A stretch of 64,000 nucleotides of DNA, from positions 39,007 through 103,006 of the forward strand of contig DATIDD010000001.1 of NCBI GenBank assembly GCA_035456465.1, in the 5' to 3' direction. The DNA is from DATHTC01 sp035456465. Its GTDB lineage: Bacteria > Actinomycetota > Thermoleophilia > Gaiellales > Gaiellaceae. The position numbers were made by a program, and so were the translations under genes. Position 1 is the first letter of the stretch. The number at the start of each line of letters is the position of its first letter. Of the stretch, positions 1 to 7,057 are shown piece by piece. Under the pieces are notes generated by a model. The model worked only from the letters and a program-made list of their open reading frames with translations, did no database searches and had not been told where the DNA came from.

Positions 1-48
1 GCGGAGCGGATCCTCGACGAGGCGCGCGACCGGCTCGCCGCCGGCTAG
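1..48 (+). CDS. C-terminal end of a truncated gene
   Basis: The first 16 codons read through without a stop and end in TAG at 46-48, giving a 15-residue tail (AERILDEARDRLAAG). It is helical and charged, and too short to assign. Its stop lies 10 bases from the stop of the convergent protease gene. The rest of the gene lies to the left of the window. This is the only open frame that fits the dense packing, but it could be chance. Confidence 0.35.
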   Translation, partial: AERILDEARDRLAAG

Positions 49-58
49 TCGCCGGCGC

Positions 59-841
59 TCAGCAGCGACGCACCCTCGCGCACGCCTGCGCGATGGGGAC
101 CACGAAGTTGACGTTCTGCCCGCCGCCGGCGACGAGCACGCCGACGACGCGTCCGCGGTCGTCCACGGCGGGCCCGCCCGAGTTGCCCGGGTTCGCGGCG
201 GCGTCGGTCTGGACGAGCGTCCGCGTCACGCGCGACACGACGCCGGTCGTGACCGTCCCCTCCAGGCCGAACGGGCTGCCGACGAGCAGCAGCTCGTCGC
301 CCTGGCGCGCCCGGTTGCGCGACGCGCTCTGCCACAGCGGCCTCGCGCCCGACGGGCGCCCGGACAGCCGGATCGCGGCGAGGTCGTGCTTCGGGTCGCG
401 CGCGACGATCTCGCCCGACCACGAGCCGCCCTTGCGAACGACGCTGACGGTGCCGCCGACGACGTCGTCGACCACGTGGTCCGCCGTCAGCACCACGAGC
501 TTGCCGTCCTCCACCCAGCCGGCGAAGCCGCTGCCGAACGACGTCGACGTCTCGACGGTGAACACGCTCCGGAGCACTCGGGCCGCGAGCGGCGCGATGC
601 CGGCGTCCTTCCGCTTCAGCGTCGTCTCGGTCGAGCGCACGCGCCCGGCCAGCGTCTCGTTCGTCCCGCGCAGCCGATGCACCTCGCGCCGCAGGGACTG
701 CACCTCGAGGTCGACCCGCTCGGCGCGCGAGTAGGCGAGGAAGAGCGCGCCGGCGCCGGCGACCGCGCCTACGACGGCGAGCACGGCGGCGACGATCGGC
801 AGCGTCCGCCCGGGGATCCTCGGCAGGTAGTCGTCGTACAC
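59..841 (-). CDS. Membrane-anchored trypsin-like serine protease
   Basis: Predicted 260-residue protein of the trypsin/HtrA fold. After a short cytoplasmic N-terminus there is one membrane segment (about residues 14-37), then a charged helical stretch (about 40-80) that looks like a coiled-coil stalk, then the protease domain. The triad is visible: His122 in LTADHVV, Asp153 in DPKHDLAAIRL and Ser221 in NPGNSGGP. There is no PDZ domain, so it is not a full DegP. The start is a GTG preceded by GAGGAG. It is probably an extracytoplasmic protease held at the membrane; its substrate is unknown. Two more trypsin-fold proteins occur in the window (34026-35087 and 53306-54112). Confidence 0.85.
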   Translation of the reverse strand: MYDDYLPRIPGRTLPIVAAVLAVVGAVAGAGALFLAYSRAERVDLEVQSLRREVHRLRGTNETLAGRVRSTETTLKRKDAGIAPLAARVLRSVFTVETSTSFGSGFAGWVEDGKLVVLTADHVVDDVVGGTVSVVRKGGSWSGEIVARDPKHDLAAIRLSGRPSGARPLWQSASRNRARQGDELLLVGSPFGLEGTVTTGVVSRVTRTLVQTDAAANPGNSGGPAVDDRGRVVGVLVAGGGQNVNFVVPIAQACARVRRC

Positions 842-916
842 GGTCCGCTCCTCGACTGGGGCTCACCCCGTCGGTCGGCCGGAATACCCCTTTCGCGCGT
901 CCCTCCTTCGAGGGAT

Positions 917-945
917 TTGCCGTGCCCGCGGCCCGTCGCTATCCT
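917..945 (+). promoter_or_regulatory. Sigma-70-like promoter of the ABC exporter genes
   Basis: TTGCCG (917-922) and TATCCT (940-945) are separated by exactly 17 bases, about 110 bases before the GTG of the ABC ATPase gene. Both hexamers match the consensus at most positions. A five-codon ORF (ATG at 954) lies just downstream in the leader; its role, if any, is unknown. Confidence 0.5.
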
Positions 946-1053
946 CGTCGGGCGATGTTGCTCCGCGGCTGAGAACGCGTTCCCGCTGCCGCCCGCGCGC
1001 CCCCTCGGCCACGGGTCCGGCCTTCGTTCTCTGATTCCGAAGGAGCAACTCCC

Positions 1054-1920
1054 GTGTCACTCGCAGCACCCACCACCATCGAGCCCGTGATCACGCCCCG
1101 GCAACCGCCGGCGGTGGAGGTCGTCGGCCTGCGCAAGGAGTTCGTGCGCAAGGACAAGCGGAACGGGCGCCTCGCCCGGCGCCGGCGTGTCCCCGCGCTC
1201 GCGGACGTCAGCTTCACGATGGCGCGCGGCGAGACGGTTGCGATCCTCGGCCAGAACGGCTCCGGGAAGTCGACGCTCGTCCGCCTGCTGTCGACGCTGC
1301 TGCTGCACGACGGCGGCGAGGCGCGGATCTTCGGCCACGACGTCTTCGCCGAGCCCCGTGCGGTGCGCCGGCTCGTGAACCGCGTCTCGGTCGAGGCGTC
1401 GTTCTTCAAGAAGATGTCCGCGGCCGAGAACCTCTCGTACGCGGCGCGCTTCTACGGGATGACGGCTCGCGACACGCGCGACCGGATCCCGGAGATCCTC
1501 CGGCGCGTCGGGTTCCCCGAGCAGCGGCGGACCGAGCCGATGGAGAACCTGTCGCGCGGGATGCAGCAGAAGGTGGCGCTCGCCCGCGCGCTGCTCACGT
1601 CGCCGGTGCTGCTGCTCCTCGACGAGCCGACCACGGGGCTCGACCCGCGGTCGAAGCTCGAGGTGCAGGAGTTCATCCGCGAGATGCGGGCGAGCCACGA
1701 CTCGACGATCCTGCTCTGCACGCACGACCTCGTCGAGGCCGAGGCGCTCGCGGAGCGGATCGGCATCCTCGACCGCGGCCGGCTGCTGATGCTCGAGCCG
1801 GCCGACGAGCTGAAGCGGCGCTTCGGCGCCGAGACGCTCGAGGAGGCGTTCTTCGCCGCGACCGGCAAGGCGCTGGAGGACGAGGTCGACGAGGACGACG
1901 AGCGGGGGGTGTTCGCCTAG
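1054..1920 (+). CDS. ABC-2 type transporter ATP-binding protein
   Basis: A 288-residue ATPase of the ABC-2/DrrA class that would energise export with the permease encoded next. Visible motifs: Walker A GQNGSGKST (about 66-74), signature LSRGMQQK (about 166-173), Walker B LLLLDEPTTG (about 186-195) and the switch histidine in CTHDL (224). The first 45 residues are a basic extension before the P-loop strand. The GTG start follows AAGGAG by 8 bases. The gene is separated from its permease by a 164-bp palindromic element rather than by the usual short overlap. The substrate is not evident; drugs, lipids or polysaccharide are typical for the family. Confidence 0.9.
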   Translation: MSLAAPTTIEPVITPRQPPAVEVVGLRKEFVRKDKRNGRLARRRRVPALADVSFTMARGETVAILGQNGSGKSTLVRLLSTLLLHDGGEARIFGHDVFAEPRAVRRLVNRVSVEASFFKKMSAAENLSYAARFYGMTARDTRDRIPEILRRVGFPEQRRTEPMENLSRGMQQKVALARALLTSPVLLLLDEPTTGLDPRSKLEVQEFIREMRASHDSTILLCTHDLVEAEALAERIGILDRGRLLMLEPADELKRRFGAETLEEAFFAATGKALEDEVDEDDERGVFA

Positions 1921-2082
1921 TGCCCCTTCCGGCAGTAGTCAGGGCACTTCTGGCGGCGCCCGGAACCGCCATGCGGCGTCCTCGGTCGCGCCGATCTGTC
2001 TGCAGATCGACGCTCCCTGCGTCCTTGCCCGGCGGCCCCGTGCACGCGCCAGAAGCACGAGACCACGACCGGAAGGGGCACT
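1919..2082. repeat. 164-bp imperfect palindromic (fold-back) element
   Basis: The stretch between the ABC ATPase stop and the permease start folds back on itself around position 2000.5. Outer arms AGTGCCCCTTCCGG (1919-1932) and CCGGAAGGGGCACT (2069-2082) are perfect complements. Inner arms CTTCTGGCG (1947-1955) and CGCCAGAAG (2047-2055) pair too, and the centre is a CGATCTG/CAGATCG stem (1992-1998 and 2003-2009) with a 4-base loop. Parts between are weakly complementary. The left arm includes the last two bases of the ATPase stop codon; the right arm supplies GGAAGGGG just before the permease ATG. It could be a MITE-like insertion or a structured RNA element inside the operon. Confidence 0.7.
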
Positions 2083-2083
2083 G

Positions 2084-2917
2084 ATGCGCGCGATCGCGAT
2101 GAGCCTCCGGCACGAGCTGATCGGCCTCGGCGGCGTCGTCGAGCGCAATTGGTACCTCGTCAAGCGCTACGCCTGGTGGGAGATCGCCTTCTTCCTCTGG
2201 ACGGCCGCGAACACGCTCACGATCGTGTTCATCGGCAAGGGCGTCGAGGCGGCGGGCGGCGAGGTCGACGTCAACCGCCTCACGACGGTGCTGCTGATCG
2301 GCGCCGTGATCTGGTCGTACCTCGGGATCATCTTCGAGATCCTCACCGAGACCGTGGCCTGGGAGCGGTGGGAGGGGACGATCGAGTACACGTTCATGGC
2401 GCCCCTCTCGCGCCCCGTGCACCTGATCGGGATGGGCGTGTTCGCCGTCTTCTACGGCGTCGTGCGGGCGGCGATCGTGTTCGCCGTGATCGCGTCCTTC
2501 TTCGGCCTCGACATGCCGGAGGCGAACTTCGCGTCGGCGCTCGTGCTGCTGGCGATCGCGTCGGTCTCGTTCATCGGGATCGGGATGATGACCGCCGTCC
2601 TGCCGCTGATCTCGCCCGAGAAGGGGACGCAGCTCGGGTTCATCGCCCAGGGCCTGATGCTCGTCGTCTCCGGCGTCTACTACCCGGTCTCGGTGCTGCC
2701 CGAGTGGATGCAGTGGCTGGCGACGATCTCCCCCGCGACCTACGCCCTGCGCGGGATCCGCGCGGCGATCCTCGACGGCGCCGGTGTCGCCGCGGTGTGG
2801 GGCGACATCTGGCCGTTGATCGTGATCGGGCTCGTCTCGATCCCGCTGGGCCTGTGGGTGTTCCACCGCGGCGAGCAGTACGCGAAGCGCCACGGGAAGC
2901 TGAAGCGCACCGGATGA
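2084..2917 (+). CDS. ABC-2 type transporter permease
   Basis: A 277-residue integral membrane protein with about six hydrophobic segments and the ABC-2 permease layout, including a long segment near GIGMMTAVLPLISPEKG and a PVSVLPEWMQW loop typical of DrrB-like permeases. It is the membrane partner of the ATPase at 1054-1920. The start ATG is 6-12 bases after GGAAGGGG, a ribosome-binding site that is itself the right arm of the palindromic element. Its stop overlaps the next gene's start (ATGA at 2914-2917). Substrate unknown. Confidence 0.88.
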   Translation: MRAIAMSLRHELIGLGGVVERNWYLVKRYAWWEIAFFLWTAANTLTIVFIGKGVEAAGGEVDVNRLTTVLLIGAVIWSYLGIIFEILTETVAWERWEGTIEYTFMAPLSRPVHLIGMGVFAVFYGVVRAAIVFAVIASFFGLDMPEANFASALVLLAIASVSFIGIGMMTAVLPLISPEKGTQLGFIAQGLMLVVSGVYYPVSVLPEWMQWLATISPATYALRGIRAAILDGAGVAAVWGDIWPLIVIGLVSIPLGLWVFHRGEQYAKRHGKLKRTG

Positions 2918-3807
2918 TCTCGATCCGCGCGGCCGAGTCGGACGACGACCTCGTCGCGTGGATCGAGGTTCGCCGGCGCGTGCTGCCGAACGAGCCCGCG
3001 GGCTCCCTGGCGCAGCTGCGCGCGCTCGCCTCGCCGGTGCGGCTGCTCCTGCGCGCGGAGGCCGGCGGGGCGCCCGGGGGCAGCGGGCTCGCGGATCGCT
3101 CGGACACGGGCGACGGGTTCGTGGCCCCGCGCGTGCTGCCGGAGCACCGGCGGCGCGGCGTGGGCACGGCGCTGCTCGAGCGGCTGCTCGAGCACGTGCA
3201 CGCCCGCGGCTTCGAGCGGGCTCGGTCGCTCGTCGACGACGAGGGGTCGCTCGCCTTCGCGGTGCGCCACGGCTTCGACGAGGTGGAACGGCAGGTGGAG
3301 CAGGTGCGCGCCGTGGGGGACGAGCAGGAGCCCGAGCCGTTCGCGGGCCTCGAGTTCGCCACCGTCGAGGAGCGTCCGGAGCTTCTCCGGCTCGCATACC
3401 CGCTCGCGGCGCAGGGCTACGCCGATCTCGCGCTCGCGACGGGCACGGTCACCGTCACGGAGGAGGCCTGGCTCCGCGACGAGGCGACGCTTCCCGTCGG
3501 GTCGTTCGTCGCGCTCGCCGGCGGCCGGGTCGTCGGCTACGCGGGGCTGCTCGCGTGGGTCGACGACCGGACGCGCGCGGAGCACGGGCTCACGGTCGTC
3601 GAGCGCGCGTGGCGGGGGCGCGGGCTCGCGCCGGCGCTGAAGCGCCGCCAGCTCGCCTGGGCAGCAGGCGCCGGGATCCGGGAGTTCGTCACGTGGACCC
3701 AGCGCGGCAACGAGGCGATGCAGCGGGTGAACGAGCGGCTGGGGTACGTCGCGCGCGGCGTCAGCCGCACCGTCGAGCGCGCGCTCTGGAGCCCGGCCGG
3801 GACGTGA
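2914..3807 (+). CDS. Tandem-domain GNAT N-acetyltransferase
   Basis: A 297-residue protein with two GNAT folds in series. The N-terminal half has the acetyl-CoA loop V(L)PEHRRRGVGTALL (about 70-84); the C-terminal half has a second, weaker one, VERAWRGRGLAPALKRRQL (about 229-247). Such double GNATs often keep one catalytic copy and one structural copy, so the first half is the likelier active one. The ATG overlaps the permease stop by four bases, so it is translationally coupled to the exporter. Acyl acceptor unknown; a role in modifying or resisting the exported compound is possible but only inferred. Confidence 0.8.
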   Translation: MISIRAAESDDDLVAWIEVRRRVLPNEPAGSLAQLRALASPVRLLLRAEAGGAPGGSGLADRSDTGDGFVAPRVLPEHRRRGVGTALLERLLEHVHARGFERARSLVDDEGSLAFAVRHGFDEVERQVEQVRAVGDEQEPEPFAGLEFATVEERPELLRLAYPLAAQGYADLALATGTVTVTEEAWLRDEATLPVGSFVALAGGRVVGYAGLLAWVDDRTRAEHGLTVVERAWRGRGLAPALKRRQLAWAAGAGIREFVTWTQRGNEAMQRVNERLGYVARGVSRTVERALWSPAGT

Positions 3808-3809
3808 TG

Positions 3810-3905
3810 TACACTCCGCCGGTCATCTGAGGCGACGAGGCCTCGGGCGGCGGGCACAGACCCGTCCGGCCCGGGGTCTTTTGCATTCCTGAGGAGGTTT
3901 CGCGC
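3810..3905 (+). promoter_or_regulatory. glnA leader: two hexaloop hairpins and a promoter-like -10
   Basis: A TACACT -10-like hexamer (3810-3815) is followed by a leader of about 85 bases. Hairpin 1 is GAGGC-GACGAG-GCCTC (3829-3844), extendable by two or three pairs. Hairpin 2 is GGCGGG-CACAGA-CCCGTC (3849-3866). Both have six-base loops. Hairpin 2 overlaps the 5' arm of the terminator at 3858-3882, so the two are mutually exclusive. GAGGAGG (3891-3897) then gives the ribosome-binding site. The arrangement is what an ANTAR-protein antiterminator would need, but the loops lack the A1/G4 consensus known for ANTAR targets. No clear -35 is seen. Confidence 0.5.
3858..3882 (+). terminator. Intrinsic terminator (attenuator) in the glnA leader
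   Basis: AGACCC (3858-3863) pairs with GGGTCT (3874-3879) across a 10-base loop and runs directly into TTTT (3879-3882), 23 bases before the glnA start. A U-tract is rare in this GC-rich window, which makes the element stand out. Since it sits inside the leader rather than after a gene it probably acts as an attenuator, although it could also terminate read-through from the upstream GNAT gene. Confidence 0.55.
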
Positions 3906-5270
3906 ATGGCGATGATCGAGAGCAGGGACCGGGCCACGTCGGATCCGGAGGCGCGGCGGCGGGTGCTCGCGGAGATCCGCGACCGCGGCGTCGAGTACGT
4001 GCTCCTGTGGTTCACCGACATCGAGGGTCACCTGAAGAGCTTTGCGATCACGCCGAGCGAGGTCGAAGGCGCGCTCGACGACGGGATGGGCTTCGACGGC
4101 TCGTCGATCACCGGCTTCAACGCGATCGAGGAGTCGGACATGGTCGCGATCCCCGATCCCGACACGTTCCGGATCATGCCGGCGCGCGGCGGCGAGACGA
4201 TCGTCGGCCGGATGATCTGTGACGTCGTCAAGCCCGACGGCGAGCCGTACGAGGGCGACCCGCGCTACGTGCTCCGGCGCGCGCTCGAGCGCATGCGCGA
4301 GCTCGGCTTCGACACGTTCAACGTCGGGCCGGAGCTCGAGTACTTCCTGTTCAAGGACAACGCGGGCACGGAGACCCTCGACGAGGGCGGCTACTTCGCG
4401 ATGACCGCGCTCGACGCGGCCACCGAGCTGCGCAACGAGACGATCAAGGCGCTGGAGCAGGTCGGGATCCCGATCGAGTACCACCACCACGAGGTGGCGC
4501 CGTCCCAGCACGAGATCGACATGCGCTACGCCTCGGCGCTCGACATGGCCGACTACACGGTCACCTACCGGCTGATCGTGAAGGAGGTCGCGGCGAAGAA
4601 CGGCGTCTACGCGACGTTCATGCCGAAGCCGCTGTTCGGCGAGAACGGGTCCGGCATGCACACGCACATGTCGCTGTTCACCGACGGGCGCAACCAGTTC
4701 TTCGACGGGGACGACGGGTACCACCTCTCGGCGACGGGGAAGGCGTTCATCGCCGGGCTGCTCCGCCACGCGCGCGAGCTGTCGGCGGTGTTCGCCCAGT
4801 GGGTGAACTCGTACAAGCGGCTGGTGCCGGGCTTCGAGGCTCCCGTCTACGTGGCGTGGTCGCAGCGCAACCGCTCGGCGCTCATTCGGATCCCGCTGTA
4901 CAAGCCGGGCTCCGAGCAGGCCACCCGGGCCGAGATCCGCTGCCCCGATCCCGCGTGCAACCCGTACCTGACGTTCGCGACGCTGCTCCACGCGGGGCTC
5001 GAGGGGATCGAGCACGGCTACGAGCTCCCCGACCCGATGGAGACGAACCTCTACCACCTCACGCCGGAGCAGCGGCGCGAGCGCGGGATCGTCTCGCTGC
5101 CGGAGACGCTGGGCGAGGCGATCGACGAGTTCGCCCGCTCGGAGCTGATGCGGCGCGCGCTCGGCGACCACATCTTCGACAACTACGTCAAGCTGAAGCG
5201 GAAGGAGTGGGACGAGTACCGCGTGCAGCTGACGGACTGGGAGCGCGAGCGGTACCTCGGCGTCCTCTAG
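3906..5270 (+). CDS. glnA: Glutamine synthetase, type I (GSI-alpha-like)
   Basis: A 454-residue glutamine synthetase, which condenses glutamate and ammonia with ATP. Diagnostic motifs are GMGFDGSSITGF near the N-terminus, the metal/ATP-binding NGSGMHTHMSLF, and NRSALIRIP. Its length and the KLKRKEWDEYR end resemble the short GSI-alpha type of Bacillus and thermophiles rather than the 470-residue adenylylated GSI-beta type. A NLYHLT sequence sits where GSI-beta carries its adenylylated tyrosine, so regulation by adenylylation cannot be excluded by eye. The start follows GAGGAGG. Expression is probably controlled by the leader hairpins; a strong terminator follows the gene. Confidence 0.95.
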   Translation: MAMIESRDRATSDPEARRRVLAEIRDRGVEYVLLWFTDIEGHLKSFAITPSEVEGALDDGMGFDGSSITGFNAIEESDMVAIPDPDTFRIMPARGGETIVGRMICDVVKPDGEPYEGDPRYVLRRALERMRELGFDTFNVGPELEYFLFKDNAGTETLDEGGYFAMTALDAATELRNETIKALEQVGIPIEYHHHEVAPSQHEIDMRYASALDMADYTVTYRLIVKEVAAKNGVYATFMPKPLFGENGSGMHTHMSLFTDGRNQFFDGDDGYHLSATGKAFIAGLLRHARELSAVFAQWVNSYKRLVPGFEAPVYVAWSQRNRSALIRIPLYKPGSEQATRAEIRCPDPACNPYLTFATLLHAGLEGIEHGYELPDPMETNLYHLTPEQRRERGIVSLPETLGEAIDEFARSELMRRALGDHIFDNYVKLKRKEWDEYRVQLTDWERERYLGVL

Positions 5271-5273
5271 GAG

Positions 5274-5302
5274 CGTGGGGGGAGCCCGCCGCTCCCCCCA
5301 CG
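5274..5302 (+). terminator. Transcription terminator after glnA
   Basis: A perfect 12-bp stem, CGTGGGGGGAGC with GCTCCCCCCACG, around a 5-base loop, 4 bases after the glnA stop. There is no U-run, as is common for actinobacterial terminators. Confidence 0.7.
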
Positions 5303-5435
5303 ATCTCGTGTCTCTCGCCCGGCCCCGAGCAGTGACGGGGGAAGATCGCCGCGTCCGGCCGAGTCCTGGGATTAACGAATTCCTTACTCCACCGGGGGGA
5401 ATTTCCTTGCAGAGCGGGAATAGCGTCGCACTGAG

Positions 5436-5690
5436 ATGAGCGCGATCGCCTACGACCTCCGCCGCACGTCCGGGTACCTCGTGGCCGACGTGCGGGGGCG
5501 GGTCGTCGGTCGCGTCGACTCGCCGATGTACGGGACGCGGCCCGACGAGCCCGACGCGATCGCGGTGCGCTCCGGCTGGCTGTCGCGCCGGCGGCGGCTC
5601 GTGCCCGCCGAGGCGATCCAGCAGATCGACCGCGCCAGCGGCGTGATCGGCCTCCGCGTCGAGCGCGAGCTGCTTCGCGCCTTCCTCTAG
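5436..5690 (+). CDS. Small PRC-barrel-like protein
   Basis: An 84-residue protein whose sequence (GYLVADVRGRVVGRVDSPMYG ... RRLVPAEAIQQID) resembles the beta-barrel of the PRC family, which binds RNA or protein partners. The assignment is by pattern only. The 130 bases upstream contain the most AT-rich run of the region (around 5370-5420) and a GGGAAT at 5418-5423, reminiscent of an alternative (SigB-like) -10, so stress control is possible. The next gene lies about 60 bases away. Confidence 0.6.
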   Translation: MSAIAYDLRRTSGYLVADVRGRVVGRVDSPMYGTRPDEPDAIAVRSGWLSRRRRLVPAEAIQQIDRASGVIGLRVERELLRAFL

Positions 5691-5735
5691 ACCGCGTTTC
5701 CCCGAACCGGGCAGGCTCCGCGGCGGCGGCGAGGC

Positions 5736-5741
5736 TAGCGT
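5736..5741 (+). promoter_or_regulatory. Candidate -10 of a leaderless transcript
   Basis: TAGCGT ends 7 bases before the GTG at 5749, the spacing expected when transcription begins at or next to the start codon. No ribosome-binding site is seen. Confidence 0.35.
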
Positions 5742-5748
5742 TGCGCCC

Positions 5749-6114
5749 GTGGGACGCCGCGACGAGCTCGAGCCGCGGTTCGGCTGGCTGGCGACGGTCG
5801 GCGCCGCGCTCGGCATCCTGCTGCTGCTCGTGATCCTCGCGGTCGTCGCGCTCGATCCGGGCGACGAGCCGCCGCGAACGGCGGCGGTGCAGCAGTGGCT
5901 CCACGATGCGGAGCACCGCCGGCTGGCGGGGCTCGAGGACGACGTCTCCGTCGTCGACTGCGAGGACACCGGCTCGCGCCTCGCGGCGATCGACCCCGTC
6001 GCCGTCTACCGCTGTACGCTGGCCGGCGGCGGCAGCGCCTGCTTCGCCGTCGACGGCGACCGCGTCGTCGCGGCCGGGCGCCAGCTCGAGACGACCCGCG
6101 GCTGCGAGCCCTAG
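5749..6114 (+). CDS. Single-pass membrane protein of unknown function
   Basis: A 121-residue protein with a short basic N-terminus, one strong membrane helix (about residues 15-36) and an outside domain with three cysteines, in DCEDT, YRCTL and ACFAV, plus one in the last residues (RGCEP). This resembles small secreted or anchored domains with disulfides, but no family is recognised. The start is GTG with a -10-like hexamer at 5736. Its TAG stop shares the palindrome CTAG (6111-6114) with the stop of the convergent gene. Confidence 0.65.
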   Translation: MGRRDELEPRFGWLATVGAALGILLLLVILAVVALDPGDEPPRTAAVQQWLHDAEHRRLAGLEDDVSVVDCEDTGSRLAAIDPVAVYRCTLAGGGSACFAVDGDRVVAAGRQLETTRGCEP

Positions 6115-6575
6115 TCCGGCTTCGCGCTCATCGCCCAGACGGCGACGACGTACGCGGCCAGGAGGATCACCGCGATCACGCCGACGGCCCGGCTGAGCCC
6201 GATCCCGCCGCCGGCGCGCAGCTTCCGCAGCCCCAGGCCCGAGAGGATCAGCGAGACGAGGATCAGCACGGCGCCGGCGTCCGCGGTGATGTAGCCGATC
6301 CCGAGCCACGCCGGGTCGAAGTCGTCGGGGAAGTCCTCGGCGGCCTCCGTCCACTGGGCGCCGATCCGCATCAGCAGGTACGCCGGGAACACGCCGAGCA
6401 GCAGCGCGCGCAGGCCGAACCGCGTGAGGCCGACGGCGTCGTCCCCTCCGCGCCACGCGAACGCGATCGCGGTCGCGACGACGAGGAGCGTCCCGACGAG
6501 CAGCATCGCGCCGAGGACGTGCAGCGTCAGCGGGAGGTTGACGTCGTCGGGGCGGATCGCGGCGAGGACGCTCAT
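6111..6575 (-). CDS. DUF2269-like integral membrane protein
   Basis: A 154-residue protein with four hydrophobic segments. The N-terminal pattern LTLHVLGAMLLVGTLLVVA, with a histidine in the first helix, matches small DUF2269-type four-helix proteins of actinobacteria. It is the second of two related genes: its ATG overlaps the stop of the upstream gene (ATGA at 6572-6575). The pair probably forms a complex or arose by duplication. Function unknown; the family's conserved helix histidine suggests possible cofactor binding, which is inference. Confidence 0.7.
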   Translation of the reverse strand: MSVLAAIRPDDVNLPLTLHVLGAMLLVGTLLVVATAIAFAWRGGDDAVGLTRFGLRALLLGVFPAYLLMRIGAQWTEAAEDFPDDFDPAWLGIGYITADAGAVLILVSLILSGLGLRKLRAGGGIGLSRAVGVIAVILLAAYVVAVWAMSAKPD

Positions 6576-6988
6576 GCGCCCGGCTTCCAGATCATCAGGA
6601 CGAGGATGACGAGCACGGCGAGGCTGCTCAGCGCCTGGTAGCGGATCCCGCGGGGTCGCCCGGCGACCGGGTCGCGGAACTCCCTCCCCGCCAGGCCGCC
6701 GGCCCAGCCGGCGAACGCCCAGAGCACGAGCGCCGCGATGATCCACCCGTCCCACAGCTCGTAGCCGTCGTCCACGAGCGCGAGCCAGATCCCGAAGACG
6801 ATCGTGCCCACCAGGCCGACGCCCACGAGCGGGCCCCAGATGCGGCCGACCTGCATTGCGCTCCCGGCGGTGATCACGGGCGCCGCCGGACGGGTCGCGA
6901 GCACGAGGGCCCACAGCGCGGTGAGGGCTCCCACGAGCACGACGGCGCTGAGCACGTGGAGGAAGACCAACCAGTCGGTCCCGGACAC
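6572..6988 (-). CDS. DUF2269-like integral membrane protein
   Basis: A 138-residue, four-helix membrane protein beginning MSGTDWLVFLHVLSAVV, with a histidine in the first helix as in its downstream partner. A GTG start is used; 70 bases separate it from the divergent histidine kinase. The stop overlaps the start of the partner gene. The two proteins share length, topology and the LHVL pattern, consistent with duplication. Function unknown. Confidence 0.7.
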   Translation of the reverse strand: MSGTDWLVFLHVLSAVVLVGALTALWALVLATRPAAPVITAGSAMQVGRIWGPLVGVGLVGTIVFGIWLALVDDGYELWDGWIIAALVLWAFAGWAGGLAGREFRDPVAGRPRGIRYQALSSLAVLVILVLMIWKPGA

Positions 6989-7021
6989 GGGGCGGGACTC
7001 TACGCGTTGCGCCGGTCGCCG

Positions 7022-7051
7022 TTCAAGCCGGCTGCCGGCGGCGCCTACACT
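7022..7051 (+). promoter_or_regulatory. Promoter of the PdtaS-like kinase gene (leaderless)
   Basis: TTCAAG (7022-7027), an 18-base spacer and TACACT (7046-7051). The GTG start is at 7058, 7 bases after the -10, so the mRNA probably starts at the start codon. Confidence 0.45.
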
Positions 7052-7057
7052 GGGCGC

